Notes: generated by a model from the sequence alone, not told the origin. A stretch of 64,000 nucleotides of DNA from Physcomitrium patens (GCF_000002425.4 NC_037267.1:12039533-12103532), one strand, 5' to 3'. Counted from the stretch's first letter, positions 1 through 12,506 are shown. Program-made: numbers and translations.

Positions 1-207
1 TTATCAAGAGCCTCCCTTCCTACTTCTTACTATAGTCTAATCAATTGGGTCGACTCTCCCTTTTATAACAGAAAACTCGTCCCGAGTTTATGGATAGTAA
101 AGTTTAAGCCGATTACCATTGATCCATATCATAAATTTAATATCCATAAAATCTTCCAATTGTACTGAACCATTTGGAAATCCTTGAATAACTTGATATG
201 GCCTATG

Positions 208-1239
208 TCAACGAACTTGAAATTTTCTTAGAAAATTTTTAAATTGACTATCATAAAGAAGTACCAAATCATTTGGCATAAAAGCCTTTGATCTAAGCTT
301 ACTATCATAATAAGTCTTCCTTCGTTTTTGTGTCGTTTCCATTATCATTAATGCATTGGCTCTAGTTTCATCCAATTTTTCCAATTCTACTAAATGATGC
401 AGTAATGAATCCTGATCTCCCAATCTAGTATCTATAGCAATTCGTAAACTTTGGACTTTCAATTCAATAGGTAATATAGCTTCCTGGCCATAAACCAATT
501 GAAAAGAGGTAGCATTGGTAGTAACTTTATACGCAGTACAATAAGCCCATAAAGCTATGAACAACTTAGTGTCCCAATCTGTTCTCACTTCTGAAACTAT
601 TTTTGTTAAGATTTTATATAAAATTCCATTAGTCTTTTCCATTTGTCCATTGGCTTTAGGGTGATATGGTGTAGTCTTTCGATGTTTTATCTCATATTTA
701 GCCATAAGTGCTTTGATTGTACTATTTATAAAATGAGTTCATTGATCACTAACCAATTATTGTAGACAATCAAACCATGTAATAATATTTTCATACAAAA
801 ACGTTGCTACTGTATTTGCACTATCGATTTTTGTAGCTATGACTTCAGCCCATTTTGTTATGTAATCCGTTGCTATCAGTATATATCGTTTTTGTCCATT
901 TCTTGAAGTTGGTGCAATTGGTCCCACAAAATCAATTCTCCATTTTTCAAAAGGTGCTTGAGCCAGAACTAGTACCAATGGCATTGTTGAAGTTCCAGTA
1001 GGTCGACCCGTTCTCTAACATGGGTCATAATGACGGACGAATTGGTGGGCATCTATAAATAGTATTGGCCACCAATAACCAACCTGTAAAGCTTTACAAG
1101 CCATGCTGTCCTCCGCAAAATATCCACCACAACTGTCCAAGTAGCAATCTTCTAATACATTACTCATTTCAGTCTGACAAATATAGCGTCGCAAAACTCT
1201 ATCCTTGCCTTGTTTATATAAAGCTTCATCAATCATCAT
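208..1239 (-). pseudogene. Integrase part of the gypsy fossil
   Basis: Recognisable parts are the zinc-binding region (about 1,015-1,239), the start of the catalytic core with a W-RIDFVGPI-like stretch (757-984) and the later core with a YHPKANGQMEKTN-like stretch (208-705), all typical of Ty3/gypsy integrases. Broken, no separate function. Confidence 0.85.
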
Positions 1240-1266
1240 ATAAAGTACACATTTTAATATTAAGCA

Positions 1267-2760
1267 TCATTTAAGTTTTTTAGTAAAATTGAGTAGAAAG
1301 GTTTGAAATGTCAAATATTGAATTATTTCACTATACTTCGGAGTAATTACATCTACCGCAAATAATTTTGCATTGGATAGTGCATCGTTAATGGATTTTT
1401 TACCCAATATATTGGATAACTGAGATAAATAGTCCACATTGGAATGTGATTTCCTTCGTCTTACTTGAATAATAAAGTCAAATTCTTGCAAGAGTAGAAT
1501 CCATCGTGCAATACGACCACTCAATTGAGGCTTATTAATCATATATTTTAAAGCATCATGGTCGACATGGAAAACAAATTTATAACCAAGAAGATAATGT
1601 CGAAACTTTTGTACAAAATAAATCATTTCCAATACTTCTCTTTCAATTGTTGTATAATTTCTTTCAATTACTACCAATTGACGACTTGCATAATAAATAG
1701 GGTGATCAAAATCACAGTCATCTTTGTGGCTTAATACAGAATCAATCGCGATATTAGATGCATCTACATAAACTTGGAATGGTTTTGTCCAACAAGGTGC
1801 CACCAATATTGGTACTAAAACCAATTTCTGTTTCAATATTTCTAATGTAATTGTACATTCCTTTGTCGAAAATGAACTAGTTCCATCAATTGGTTGTTTC
1901 TTCAAGAAATTTATCAAGAAAAGGCATATAACTACAAATAGATAGATAAATCGCCGATAATAACTGACATAGCCGACAAATGCTCGAACACCTGTAATAG
2001 TGTCTGGTTGCTTTAATTCTACTATAATCTTTATTTTATCCGGATCTATAGCAATGCCTGCCATCAAAACTATATGACTCAATAATTTACCAGAAGGCAC
2101 ACCAAATTGATATTTTTTTGAATTTAAAGAAATTCCATATTTGACACATTGATTCAAATATTGACCTAGACATTCTAAATGCTTGGTTCTTGTACTAAAT
2201 GTACCGAAATCATCTAGAAATATTTCCATTGAAATTCATAGATAATCCTGGAACGCTTGCATCATTACTCTTTGAAATGTAGCTGGTGCATTACAAAGTC
2301 CAAATGGCATAACTTTATAGGCAAAAGTCCCCCAATCCGTAATAAAAGTAGTTTTTAACTAGTCTTCTTTTGCAATCTTAACTTGATTATAACCAGAGAA
2401 TCCATCAAGAAATGAATAACATTCATGTCTAGCAATGACATCCAATATACTATCCGTGAATGGTAAAGGAAAATAATCCTTCTTGGTAGCCACATTTAAT
2501 TTTCAGAAATCTTGACAGATGCGAATTTTTCCATTCTTTTTTGGTACCATAATAATTAGTGAAACCCATTCACTGAAAGGAACTGGATAGATAAATCCAA
2601 CCTCAAAGAGTTTATGCAGTTCTTTTTTTACCATAAGTGAGTATTTTGGATTAAGTCGATGTTATCTTTGGCGTACTTGTATAGCGTTCTCTTCCAATAT
2701 AATTCGATGCTCACAAACTTCAGCTGGAATTTCTTTCAAATCTGCATACGACCATGCGAA
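1267..2760 (-). pseudogene. Reverse transcriptase and RNase H part of the gypsy fossil
   Basis: The region shows a FGLCNAPATFQ-like stretch, a FLDDF catalytic-box stretch, the connection sequence with GVRAFVGYVSYYRRFI, and RNase H with YVDAS and the FHVDHDALKY region. These motifs and their order are diagnostic of Ty3/gypsy polymerase. Broken. Confidence 0.88.
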
Positions 2761-3363
2761 AGTAATTTTATGTGTTAAAAAGTAATCCACCCAAATTTCT
2801 TTCTCCTTGCCTTTTATACCATCATAAATCTGAATGATTTGGAGAGCCTCTCTTGTACCTAAATTAATTGATTGACATCATGGAATTTTAGGAGTCTCTA
2901 GAATAATGTTCTGCTCAATTTCAAAATCTTTCATAAAATTTGACACATTAAAACTTTTCAACTCTAGTTCTATAGCACTAACGTGATTAATATCCCGTCT
3001 ATTCATCTAATATGTAATCATATGATCAGAATCATCAATAACATCTAGAGAAACTAAGTACTCTCTCGATCTCTTGTATTGGTAGTTCAGTCTAGTGTAC
3101 TCAACAACTTACCTTGTATCAGCATAAATTGAGTCAAGTGTACCAATTTCTTCTTCTATAGACTCATCTTCATAATCCGACATGAATTTTGAACCGGCAA
3201 ATTGAGTTTCTTCGTGATATTGGACATGGTACATTTGAAGCATAATTTTATCATTACCTTTCTCAATTGTCAATATACCATGGCTTCAATTTTTTCGAGC
3301 TTTAGTTTGATACAACCACAGTCGCTCTAATAAAATTGAGTATGATAATATAGAGCTTTGTAA

Positions 3364-3624
3364 TCAAAAAATAATATAATCAATTTTGTAGGTAATCCCT
3401 TTAATTACTGTATCAATACTTTGTAAAATATCTATAGGTTTAACTCGATTGGAGTCAGCCATTCTCAAAACTATTATAGTAGGCAATAAGTAATCCAAAT
3501 CCAATTCCTCCATTATAGCGACATTCATAAGATTTACACTAGATCCTCCGTCTACTTGCACTCCTAATAATAACATTCCATCAATTGAGACATCAATCAT
3601 AGGTACATCCGGATCGGGATTCAA
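3364..3624 (-). pseudogene. Aspartic protease part of the gypsy fossil
   Basis: An 86-residue stretch contains VQVDGGSSVNLMN, the retropepsin active site in the DGGSS form common in non-chromoviral plant gypsy elements. It lies between gag and reverse transcriptase as expected. Confidence 0.75.
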
Positions 3625-4278
3625 ACTTACTTCTCAGATTTCTTTATTTCAAGATCTGCGATGAATTAATGAGGAATTCAAGATAGTTTGGTACTCAAGT
3701 GCTACCGCCAATAGTTGCTTCATAGAGATCATGGGCTGTATGGTGCCCAAATCTTTTAGAACATCATATGGTTCTGTATTAGTGGTAATTCCTAATGTCC
3801 GTTTCTTCTTTCCAGTCCTAGATACTGATGCAGGTAAATTAGTTTTCTCTATATTGGAAATTGGTAAATTTGACGGAGCTTATAAAATCGGTTCTTTCAA
3901 TGGATAAGATTGTTCTCCTAATTGGGTTGATATTAGTTCCTTGGAATTCATGCCTTTTAGAGGATCTTTCAACGGAAAGGACGTTTCCCAAAATTGTGTA
4001 GAGAATGGAACAGCTCAACATGGAACCAAAGCCTCCGTAATTGGCACCTCATTGGAGTGCACAATCGATTCTGATCATATCCTGAGTAAGGAGCAAATGT
4101 CAAGACCTGGATTGGATGGCCCCATAATTGGGTCCAATTGGTCCTTTGCTTCAAGATCATCCAAATGTTGAATTGGTCCTTTCTCCTTTTGCTGACTTTT
4201 TGTAAGGACAGCTTGGACTACTTCTACCCAATGAACTAGTAAATCTTGAGGATCGTGATTTACCTCCTCTATTTTTTC

Positions 4279-5568
4279 TTAGTTTTGAATTTGTTGATCT
4301 CGATTATTGAAATTGAACGGAGCATTACATTGCTGATAAGTATGTCCCGACTGCTTACAATTCACACATACTGATGCATAATCGTCACTGGCTCTAGGAT
4401 TGAGACATTCACTAGTATAATGACTAATGTGTCTATAACAAAAATAACAAAGTGGTCTTCTTGTATCCCCATTCGGCATATTGAATGTCTCCACCGATAT
4501 ATATCTATTAGGATTGTTCCATGTAGGGTTAGAAAATGATCTTAGTTGTCCCGTTTGTACGGAAGGTACTTAGTTCGATGACGTCGGTGGAACATATTGC
4601 TAATACCTCTACTGCTCTTTCCTGTAGTTCTGAGGATTTGATGTAGATCCTTGATTAAAATTGGAACTTTAAAAATTATTGAATGTTCGATTTTATCAAT
4701 TAGATCAATTTCCATTCTATCCATATATATTTTCCATTTGAACTTGATTGACTTTCCACTGAGTCGGTGGGATCATGGTCTAATTACTGAATTGTTGTTG
4801 CCTTTGTAAATGCCAACAATTTTGGGTAGGGTTCTTTCCTCCAAAAAATATACATTGAACACTTATTTGTGTGGGTAATGGACATTCCGTATCAAAATTA
4901 CCTTATTCCTTACAATTATTACACCATACATTAGGTCTCGTATTAGAAGGCTTATGTCATTTTTTCTTATCTTTAGCCAAATTCACGACCAATTCTTCTA
5001 TTTTCTTTGTTAGATTTAATAACAAGGCTTCATTTGGATCTTTAACAGTTACATTTGTGAACAACTCCGGTTGTTGATAGGTTGGCGATATAAAATAAGG
5101 TGTCATCATTATTGGCGCTATTGCTTGGAGTAGTGTAGCATTAATTGGTTGTTGCAACATAACATTCTTCACATTAGAGGCAGCCATTTGTGGATAATTA
5201 TCCATCGACACATTTCCTGATTGTATTTGTTTGCTTCCTGAACTTGTAATCATCGTGGCCTCCACTGTTAACAATTGGTCATAATGACATTCTTTCCACA
5301 CCTTTGTTTGTGCCAACGATGCCTCTATCATAGCTAATTGAGCCTCTTTTACAAATATTTTCAATTCTGGTGGATGCAAACCATTAATTAATATCAAAAA
5401 TATAAACGCATCTCGCATTTGATTATTTGACCATTTACAAAGTGTATCCGCGATCCGGCCATAATAGAACTCTACGGATTTCTCTGCAAACAACCTACTA
5501 TTCATAAAACTTTCTCGAAGCTGATCTTCAAATCCAATTGGTCTAAAATGGGTTAAGAAGGCTCCCAT
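4279..5568 (-). pseudogene. Gag part of the gypsy fossil (capsid-like region and zinc knuckles)
   Basis: 4,957-5,568 reads as a retrotransposon gag domain (the FYYGRIADTLCKW-like region). 4,279-4,494 carries two CCHC-like knuckles, CYFCYRHISHYTSEC and CVNCKQSGHTYQQC. Broken between these parts. Confidence 0.8.
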
Positions 5569-5937
5569 TTATACTGCAATTGATACTTCTGGCACTCTCG
5601 TGGCTATTGGTGTTATCACTGGTCTCCTTACTATTTGAATCTGAATTTTTCTTCGTTTGGTTTTTCTTGGACCTGCAATTCTTTTTTGTTGTTTTTGTAG
5701 GATATTTCTTATGCGTAATTGCTCCTGTCTTTCTTTTGTTTGTTGATTAATTCTTTGATAATCCTTCCCTCAGTGATTATCACTCATAATCTTTCATTCT
5801 TCTTTACAAAATTAACACTGCCTTGAATTATAACTCACATATTTGTAACCTTAAAACTAGTTCTTCTCACGTTTTCTTTCAACATATAATTCCATCTTCC
5901 ATACAATCAATTTCTACCATTTCATATTGTTATTATT

Positions 5938-5955
5938 TCCTCAGCAGCGGTGCCA
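5938..5955 (-). other. Primer-binding site of the gypsy element (tRNA-Asp-like)
   Basis: On the minus strand the sequence TGGCACCGCTGCTGAGGA matches 14 of 18 positions of the tRNA-Asp 3' end complement (TGGCGCCGTTGCCGGGGA) used by Athila-type elements. It sits just inside the presumed 5' LTR boundary. Confidence 0.65.
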
Positions 5956-5958
5956 AAA

Positions 5959-6470
5959 TGTTGTTCTCGTTGCGTTCAAGCTTCAATATACAAAAGTAAT
6001 TGAATTAATAGATGTGGGTTCGAACACGAGAAAAGATTGGTTATATGAATTGAGTCTGTTAGTATTACAATTGACTGTATTTTGGCTATTTGAAATCAAG
6101 TATCAAACTACAAAACATCGAGACTTACTACTTCCATCTTAATTCAACCCATAATCCATTCTATGATTATCAATTCAACAATACTTCTTTCAATCACAAT
6201 TCGTCATAAGCAAATAATAAAGAAAATAAAGAGGTAGCACCAAGCTTATCCGAGCTTATGACTCTCACTTATTTATCCTACCAAAAAGATGATCCTTCGG
6301 CCAATGGATTCCAAAGGTTATGACCCTTTGAATTCTTAACCATTTATTCCACTAACAACCTATTGTTACTAACTAAACTGCCTAACCATCAGTCTAATTC
6401 TCAAGGTTGTCAATAACCAACTAGTAACTTACCACAAAGTTTATTTACCTATTCTACATATTGTAATACA
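5959..6470 (-). repeat. Probable 5' LTR (inner part) of the gypsy element
   Basis: Directly outside the primer-binding site the plus strand starts TGTTGTTCTC, so the minus-strand LTR would end in CA as expected. The outer boundary is not visible, and the second LTR copy needed to prove it lies outside the window. The right limit given is only where composition changes to very AT-rich. Confidence 0.45.
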
Positions 6471-7260
6471 ATAATAAAATTAAATAAAAAATAAGAAATA
6501 TAGTTTAAAAAGATATATATAAAAAATAAAAAGATAATAAATACATTTAATATTAATTCTATTTTTTTACAAAGGATCTTTATTTACTTTATTAGACAAT
6601 AAAAAAGAAAAAATAAATTAAATTAAAAATAATATATATATAGTCATTTATATGAATATTAATAATATTTATTTTAGCCAAAAGTACCATAAAAATCTAA
6701 AAATTGATACTCAATAAAGATTGATTGTAAATTGGAGTCAAAACTAGATTTCTAAGGCATAAAATTATATTTCTATAATAATTTTAGAATTCTATTATTT
6801 ATTAGAGAGAAAAATTAGAAAAAAAATAAAAATCTGAGATTTAATTGGATATTGATTTTGAATAATTCGAATTAATATTGAATTTTCAAAGTGGTTTCTT
6901 AAGTGATTTAGATTTTTTAGAAATAAATGAAATTTTTTATCTTAAGAATTCTTTGAGCATTCTAGCATATTTACTTGTGAAATTTTTTGGACTTGTGTAT
7001 CTACTTATCTTAGATTTGTTTTATAAAACTAAACTTAATCTAAGAATTAAATCAAAGATTGTTTAAATCTAAATACATTATAATCTTGGAATTTAGATTT
7101 CAAGGATTAATAAGGAATTATTTGAGCTTGAGTAATTTATCTTTTGGATTAAAGAATTTTTTTGTGAATAGTTGTATTCTAAATAATAAAATTTTGATAA
7201 AATTTATTATTTTTGGAAGTTCAATATCAAGATTGTTTATTATATTCATAGTTTAATTTT
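6471..7260. repeat. AT-rich repeat segment shared with 28,440-28,900
   Basis: The stretch around 6,690-6,770 (reading CTAAAAATTGATACTCAATA and onward) aligns in the same direction with 28,616-28,690, including a following AAAACTAGATTTCTAAGGCA-like part. It is probably an LTR or untranslated part of one gypsy family present in both places. No gene is seen here. Confidence 0.5.
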
Positions 7261-8430
7261 CACATAATACAACAATAGTCCTTATTGTAATTGAATAAAC
7301 TTTTTTTCCAATACATTATCTTTTTTAACAACCATGCTCCTCATTTTTTTAATTTTTTTTACTTCTTTCGATAATGTTGTATATTATTTTTAGATTCTCT
7401 TTAATATAAGTAAAATCTTTCTTCAAAACATCAAATTTTTTCTTGCTTGGTGAGATATTTGAAATGTACTCCATCAATTTGTATAGTTTTTGGCCTTTAT
7501 TAATGAATTTTAAGAAACTCAAAAATTATTGTTATGACTTTATTTATTTATCTCCAATCAAATCTCTATTCTTGGCACCTTTTAAAAAGCCAATTGTTGC
7601 ATGTAGAGGCTTTGAGCAATAAATTACTCTAATGAGTTTATTTATAGAATTAAAAATAATAAACCCTTAATACTATCTTTTCATCTATATTAAAATTGGA
7701 TGATAAATATTTTATCATTTCAATCTATGTTGTTAGCAAGGTTTTGAAATTTTATAGCATAAATGGTGATTAATTGTGACTCTTATTGCAAAAATAGAAA
7801 TCTTATTTTTGCTAATTTTTTTCACTTATTCTCTTTGAATGTGGCCATAAATATTTCTAAGAATGAATTTAGACTATCAAAGATATAAACTATAAATAAA
7901 TACAGAAATAAATAAATAAATAATTTAAATAGAAATATATTGATAAATCTAACAAGATGTTTAGAAGGTCGTATTTTTATTGAATAAATCTATCAAGATG
8001 TTTAGAAGGACGTATTTTTAGATAGAAATTAACTTATTGTAAAAATCCTTGAAAATTTGATCTTGTTCCATCAAACTTTTTTGACATGCTAATCTTTGCT
8101 TTCTTATACTTGTAGTAGCAAAACTTTTTGAATTCACTTATGAGATTGATTTACTTGCTCCTCTTAATTACATATTTTTTTAGTATAGATATTAGATATA
8201 ATTATTGACTTATTCTATAGGAGTAGGAATAATGCTTCTATAGTTGACATTGAGAATACGTGAAATTTTTGCCTCAAAAATATTGACAAGTTAATGAAGA
8301 TTTATAATATTTGTAAATCTATTCTCACTTCTATTAAGTATAACATCCATGACTTTTCTCTGAAATAATGAATTTTAACAAATCTAGAAGTCAAATTAAA
8401 AGAAGATGATTTGCAACCTCTAATATCAAA
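7261..8430 (-). mobile_element. Chromovirus (Ty3/gypsy) gag fragment
   Basis: This stretch aligns by eye with the gag part of the chromovirus at 25,130-26,180, for example around GAGATATTTGAAATGTACTC here and its counterpart near 25,300. Near 8,414-8,427 the minus strand has a TTTGATATTAGAGG-like sequence resembling the usual initiator-Met tRNA primer site, which would put the LTR to its right. Fossil, heavily broken. Confidence 0.5.
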
Positions 8431-9951
8431 TGAAAATTTCTAAAAAGAAAAATACTAGATTCTCTATAAGGAATTAATGTTAAAAAAATATGAAATATTA
8501 GTTTAGAAATAGATAATTTAAAATCTTTAAAATGTAATAATAAAAAATAAAATAATCCAATAAATTCTAAAAAAAATATAAAAATAATACTTTTGTTACA
8601 TTTTCAAAGATATAAAATGTCAATGACATATGATACAATGTATGATTTTAAAGTCAATAAAAAAAATTAAGATAAAAATCAATATATATATATATAGTAT
8701 AAAATATTAAATAATTAAAACAATATACTAAAGACAAATAAATGTGTATTATAGTTATTAAAAAGCTAAGTAAAATTAACAAAATAAGTTTAACATCATT
8801 CATTAAGCTAACAAAAAATAATAGAACTAAATAAGAATGGTACTTTAAAACCAAACTATGTTGTATGTTTGATTTGGTTGGTACTTAAGGTATTTTTTTT
8901 TATCAATCTTTAAGTGTTTTAATGGCTTTGATATTTAGCTTGATAATACTTGAATTACATTCATGTTAATATATATATATATATATCTATCTTGTATTGA
9001 TTTTTAGATACATGTATAATTTATTTATTTTTCTTAATACATAGTTACTAAATTTATATGTAATTTTTAGATAAAGACTATAATTTATCAAAATTTTAAA
9101 TCTTATCATTATAACATAAAAAAGATATGAAAGATAATAATATTTTTTTATGTAAGATATAACTATCAAAAATAAAAAAAAGATTTTTAAAGTAAATATA
9201 GATCAATGAAATATCAAAATAAATATTAAATATAATAAAAATTAAATAAATTTTGATTATTTTTTTATATAACTCAAAGGATTTAGATTATTAATAAATT
9301 AATAAATAATTTCATATATATGATAAATATACTACCATTTATAAATATTTTAATAAATATCTATATTTACTATTTTATTTACTTGAATAAATAAAATAAA
9401 ACTAATAAAATAAATAAAAATAGACTAATTTAAAAAATATTTATTTCAAAAGCTTCTAAGAATCTTTATGGATTTTATAACTATTTAGGATATTAGTAGG
9501 TACATAGAAGTATAAATCTAATGTAAATCAAAATAATAAATTTAAATTTATTAAAGTTCAATCACTAATATTAAATAAATTTAAAAATTTGGAGTATAAG
9601 ATAAAAAAAAGCATAAACTAAAGCATGAATAATTTGGAACCTCTTTCTAAATTCTTTGAATTATTATGCTTAGAAATATTAGCATGAATATTGTATTAAT
9701 TTGAATTTCCATGTTTATAGTTGAAAAGAGACTTGAAGAATACCAAAATATATAAAAGAGAATATTTAAGAAAAATATGCCTATAAAATATTAAAATATT
9801 AATGTAAAATTGAAATAGATTAAAAATAAAAATATATACCATTATAATAAAAAAAATAGGATTTAAAGGGAAAAAATGGACAAATAATAATAAATGTTGA
9901 AGAACAGCAAGTACTTGCTTAGTTACAACCACATAAAGTTTAAGCATAGTA
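8431..9951. other. AT-rich DNA without recognisable gene
   Basis: Very low GC with short (TA)n runs (about 8,972-8,991). It may include the LTR of the gag fragment to the left, but no boundary is visible. Open frames here are short, low in complexity and without family resemblance. Confidence 0.6.
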
Positions 9952-10193
9952 TGTTGCTAATAGTAAAAAGGCAACAAAGAGTTAGGTAAGTTATTGTGGT
10001 ACTACTGAGGCTTTAGTAAGATGAGGTAGAAATGGATGTAATATCAAATGGATGGAAGTTGCCTTGTTGGTGGACAAACCACCACCTATAAGTAAAGAGT
10101 GTTGGAAGTAAGAATTATCTTTCTCCACACTTCTCTTAGACTACAATCCTTGTTGATGCTAAGTGTTTGTAGCTTCTAGACTTCTCTTTTTCA
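9952..10193 (+). repeat. Presumed 5' LTR of the copia element
   Basis: It begins TGTTGCTAATAG and ends TTTTTCA, the TG...CA form of LTR ends, and includes a TATA-like CCTATAAGTAAAG near 10,085. Length about 242 bases, reasonable for a copia LTR. The limits are inferred because no second LTR is present in the window. Confidence 0.5.
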
Positions 10194-10196
10194 AAA

Positions 10197-10210
10197 GGTT
10201 ATGGGCCCAC
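10197..10210 (+). other. Copia primer-binding site matching the initiator tRNA-Met anticodon arm
   Basis: GGTTATGGGCCCAC is an exact 14-base complement of the anticodon stem-loop of plant initiator tRNA-Met (which reads GUGGGCCCAUAACC). It lies three bases inside the presumed LTR end. Drosophila copia and yeast Ty5 are known to use such a half-tRNA primer. The usual TGGTATCAGAGC site of plant copia elements was not seen. Confidence 0.6.
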
Positions 10211-10752
10211 TCACATTTGCTTGAGTGTTTTTTGAAGTTCTTTGAAGTGGTTTTGTAAGTGTAGAGTAGATCAAGTTGTTGTTGCTGATGTTAGGCTTTG
10301 GAAGAACCTAACTTTCAGATTCAGATCTAGATCTACATCATGATTTGTTCTTACTTGTGGTTAAGAGCATTTTGGTCTTAGTGTCTTGTTTTTCACTTAT
10401 AGACAAAGTTTGCATTGTGTTTTTGCTGAGATAGATCCTTGGTAATCTAACTTTATGATTTCATGTCCTAAAGTTGTTGATTGTGCTTAAAAGGCCGCTT
10501 ATGGTGTATAGAGGTGATTTATGAGCATAAAAGAGATATTAGAGTGGCAAATCAGATTTGAGACACTTAAATAAGTCATCAGACTTTTGAAAAGTCTTAG
10601 AAGTGAAGTTGAGAGTATTTTTGAGAGTAAAAATACTAGTTTATTCACAAAGAAGGATTCTGGGATTCTAAGGCAAAAAAACTTCTTGCTGATTTTTGAG
10701 AGCATTAGAACTTCTTCTTTCAATCTTTTTTTGATACAACTCTTCTTTAGAC

Positions 10753-11820
10753 ATGGCTTCAAGTGAAGGTGAAGAATTGAGAATTATTGAGAAGTTTAGA
10801 AGTGACAATTTCTACCATTGGAAGATAAAAATGGAGCTTTCGTTGGCATCTTTGGATCTTTGGGATATTGTAGATGAAAGTGAAGAGGCTCCAAGAAAAG
10901 ATGCTGATATGAAGGAGAAGAAGGAGTTCAAATGTCATGAAAAGAAGGCTTTTGGATTGATTGCAACCAATGTGGATGAAGCCAACTTCTCCCACATTAT
11001 CTCTTACAAAGGACCAGCGGAAGTATGGAAGACTCTTTGCAATATCTATGAGAGCAAAAACTTATCGATCATCATCTATACAAGGAGGAAGTTCTTCACT
11101 TGCAAGATGGAAGAAGGTGAAGACTTCATGACTCATGTTAATAAGATAAAGGCTCTTAGAAACCAACTAGCAATTGTTGACAAGCCTTTAGAAGAAAGTG
11201 ATATTGTCATGACCTTGCTAATGAGCCTTCCCAAATCCTACAACTACCTTATTGTGGCATTGGAGTCCATCAAGCTAAAAGAGCTTACAATGAATTATGT
11301 GACGGCAAGACTTGTCCATGAAGTAACCAAGAAGAAAGAAAAGGAGCCTCAAAGTGAAGATTCAGCACTCTACTCAGGTCAAGGCAAGGGCAACTATTCA
11401 AATCAACGAAGTAATGTCAAATCTTGCTTCATTTGTGGCAAAGTAGGCCATTTTGCTCGAAATTGCTACAAAGGCAAAAAGATGAAGAAAGACAATGCAA
11501 ATAGTGTGCAAGATGAGTTTGGAGGACAAGATTATGCATTCACGGCAACGAATGGGACCTCTATGGCTGTCATATCAAGATGGATTGTGGATTCAGGTTG
11601 TTCCAAGCATATGACACCTTATAAGTGTTCATTTGACACTTATGAGGCTATTCCAGCATCAAACGTGGTATTGGCAGATAGTGGTATATGTGAAGCCATT
11701 GGAATTGGCTCTATTATGGTGGAAGTGGTTGTGAATGGACAAACCAATAGGATCAGACTCAAAAACGTCCTTCATGTGCCTAAGATGAAGCAAAACCTAC
11801 TTTCAATAATAAAAAGATGA
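10753..11820 (+). CDS. Copia Gag-protease open frame
   Basis: A 355-residue frame starts at ATG 10,753. Residues 1 to about 200 form the copia Gag domain, with FRSDNFYHWKIKMELSL near the start. A CCHC knuckle CFICGKVGHFARNC lies near residues 225-238, and the start of the retropepsin, WIVDSGCSKHMT, near residue 277, followed by NVLHVPKMKQNLLSI typical of copia protease. In the family this is the first part of one long Gag-Pol polyprotein; here it is only a part of that frame, belonging to an incomplete element. Confidence 0.9.
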   Translation: MASSEGEELRIIEKFRSDNFYHWKIKMELSLASLDLWDIVDESEEAPRKDADMKEKKEFKCHEKKAFGLIATNVDEANFSHIISYKGPAEVWKTLCNIYESKNLSIIIYTRRKFFTCKMEEGEDFMTHVNKIKALRNQLAIVDKPLEESDIVMTLLMSLPKSYNYLIVALESIKLKELTMNYVTARLVHEVTKKKEKEPQSEDSALYSGQGKGNYSNQRSNVKSCFICGKVGHFARNCYKGKKMKKDNANSVQDEFGGQDYAFTATNGTSMAVISRWIVDSGCSKHMTPYKCSFDTYEAIPASNVVLADSGICEAIGIGSIMVEVVVNGQTNRIRLKNVLHVPKMKQNLLSIIKR

Positions 11821-12375
11821 TATTATATTTTTTTTTTCTTATTCACTTTTAGTTAGAATTTTATGGACTTAAATAAATAAAAAAAAAAAAACCAAAATTA
11901 TAATTGGTGGTATATGATATATCTTCACTACATTTGAAGGTAAAAATAAAATTATAATTCATAACAAAAATGGTAGAATTTACAAGATTTGTATAATTTT
12001 TGGTAGAGCAAATTTTGTTATAAGATAAGAATAATTTCTATTAAATTATATTCATATATACTCTTAATAATTATAATCATCAAACACTTGAAGAAAAAAA
12101 TGATAACCTATGAAAAGAAAAAATATAAAATATCATAGAAATTATCAACTAATTTTTAAAATCTTAGATTCATCAATTAAAGATTATATTAAAATATGCA
12201 CATCCATAAGATCAAAATAAGATACAATATAAATTACACAAATTGAATAGATATAAAAAATGATCATCATTTATAGTTCTATGTTTAAAGATAATAAAGC
12301 CAAACTTTGAATAATTAATCAAAATCTATTTAAGTTTTTAATTTTATATACATATTTTTAAAAAATCATACATTC

Positions 12376-12378
<3 letters not shown>

Positions 12379-12412
<34 letters not shown>
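12379..12412. repeat. (TA)n microsatellite
   Basis: About 16 TA units. A second array of about 14 units follows at 12,474-12,502. Confidence 0.95.
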
Positions 12413-12414
<2 letters not shown>

Positions 12415-12471
12415 TATGATTTGGTAGTCCAAAAATTTCTAATATATAAGAATTTTTATTTTTATATTTCG

Positions 12472-12506
<35 letters not shown>

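Larger units (their letters stand above)
1..5957 (-). mobile_element. Decayed Ty3/gypsy LTR retrotransposon, internal region (non-chromoviral, Athila/Tat-like)
   Basis: Read on the minus strand the order is primer-binding site, gag, two zinc knuckles, aspartic protease, reverse transcriptase, RNase H and integrase, which is the Ty3/gypsy order. The protease has the DGGSS active-site form and the primer-binding site resembles the 3' end of tRNA-Asp; both are usual in Athila/Tat-type plant elements. No chromodomain is seen. The 3' LTR should lie left of base 1. The element is a fossil with roughly ten or more breaks, clearly old, and no intact frame covers a whole domain set. The exact lineage name is an inference from motifs. 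Confidence 0.9.
9952..11820 (+). mobile_element. Ty1/copia LTR retrotransposon, 5' portion only
   Basis: The visible order is a presumed 5' LTR (9,952-10,193), a primer-binding site (10,197-10,210), a leader of about 540 bases and an open gag-protease frame (10,753-11,820). Integrase, reverse transcriptase, RNase H and the 3' LTR are absent, so the copy is incomplete. The readable long frame suggests it is much younger than the gypsy fossils around it. Confidence 0.88.

Noticed and set aside
5980-6000. GGTTCGAA-like T-loop motif
   Set aside because: No acceptor stem, anticodon arm or D-arm around it, so it is not a tRNA gene.
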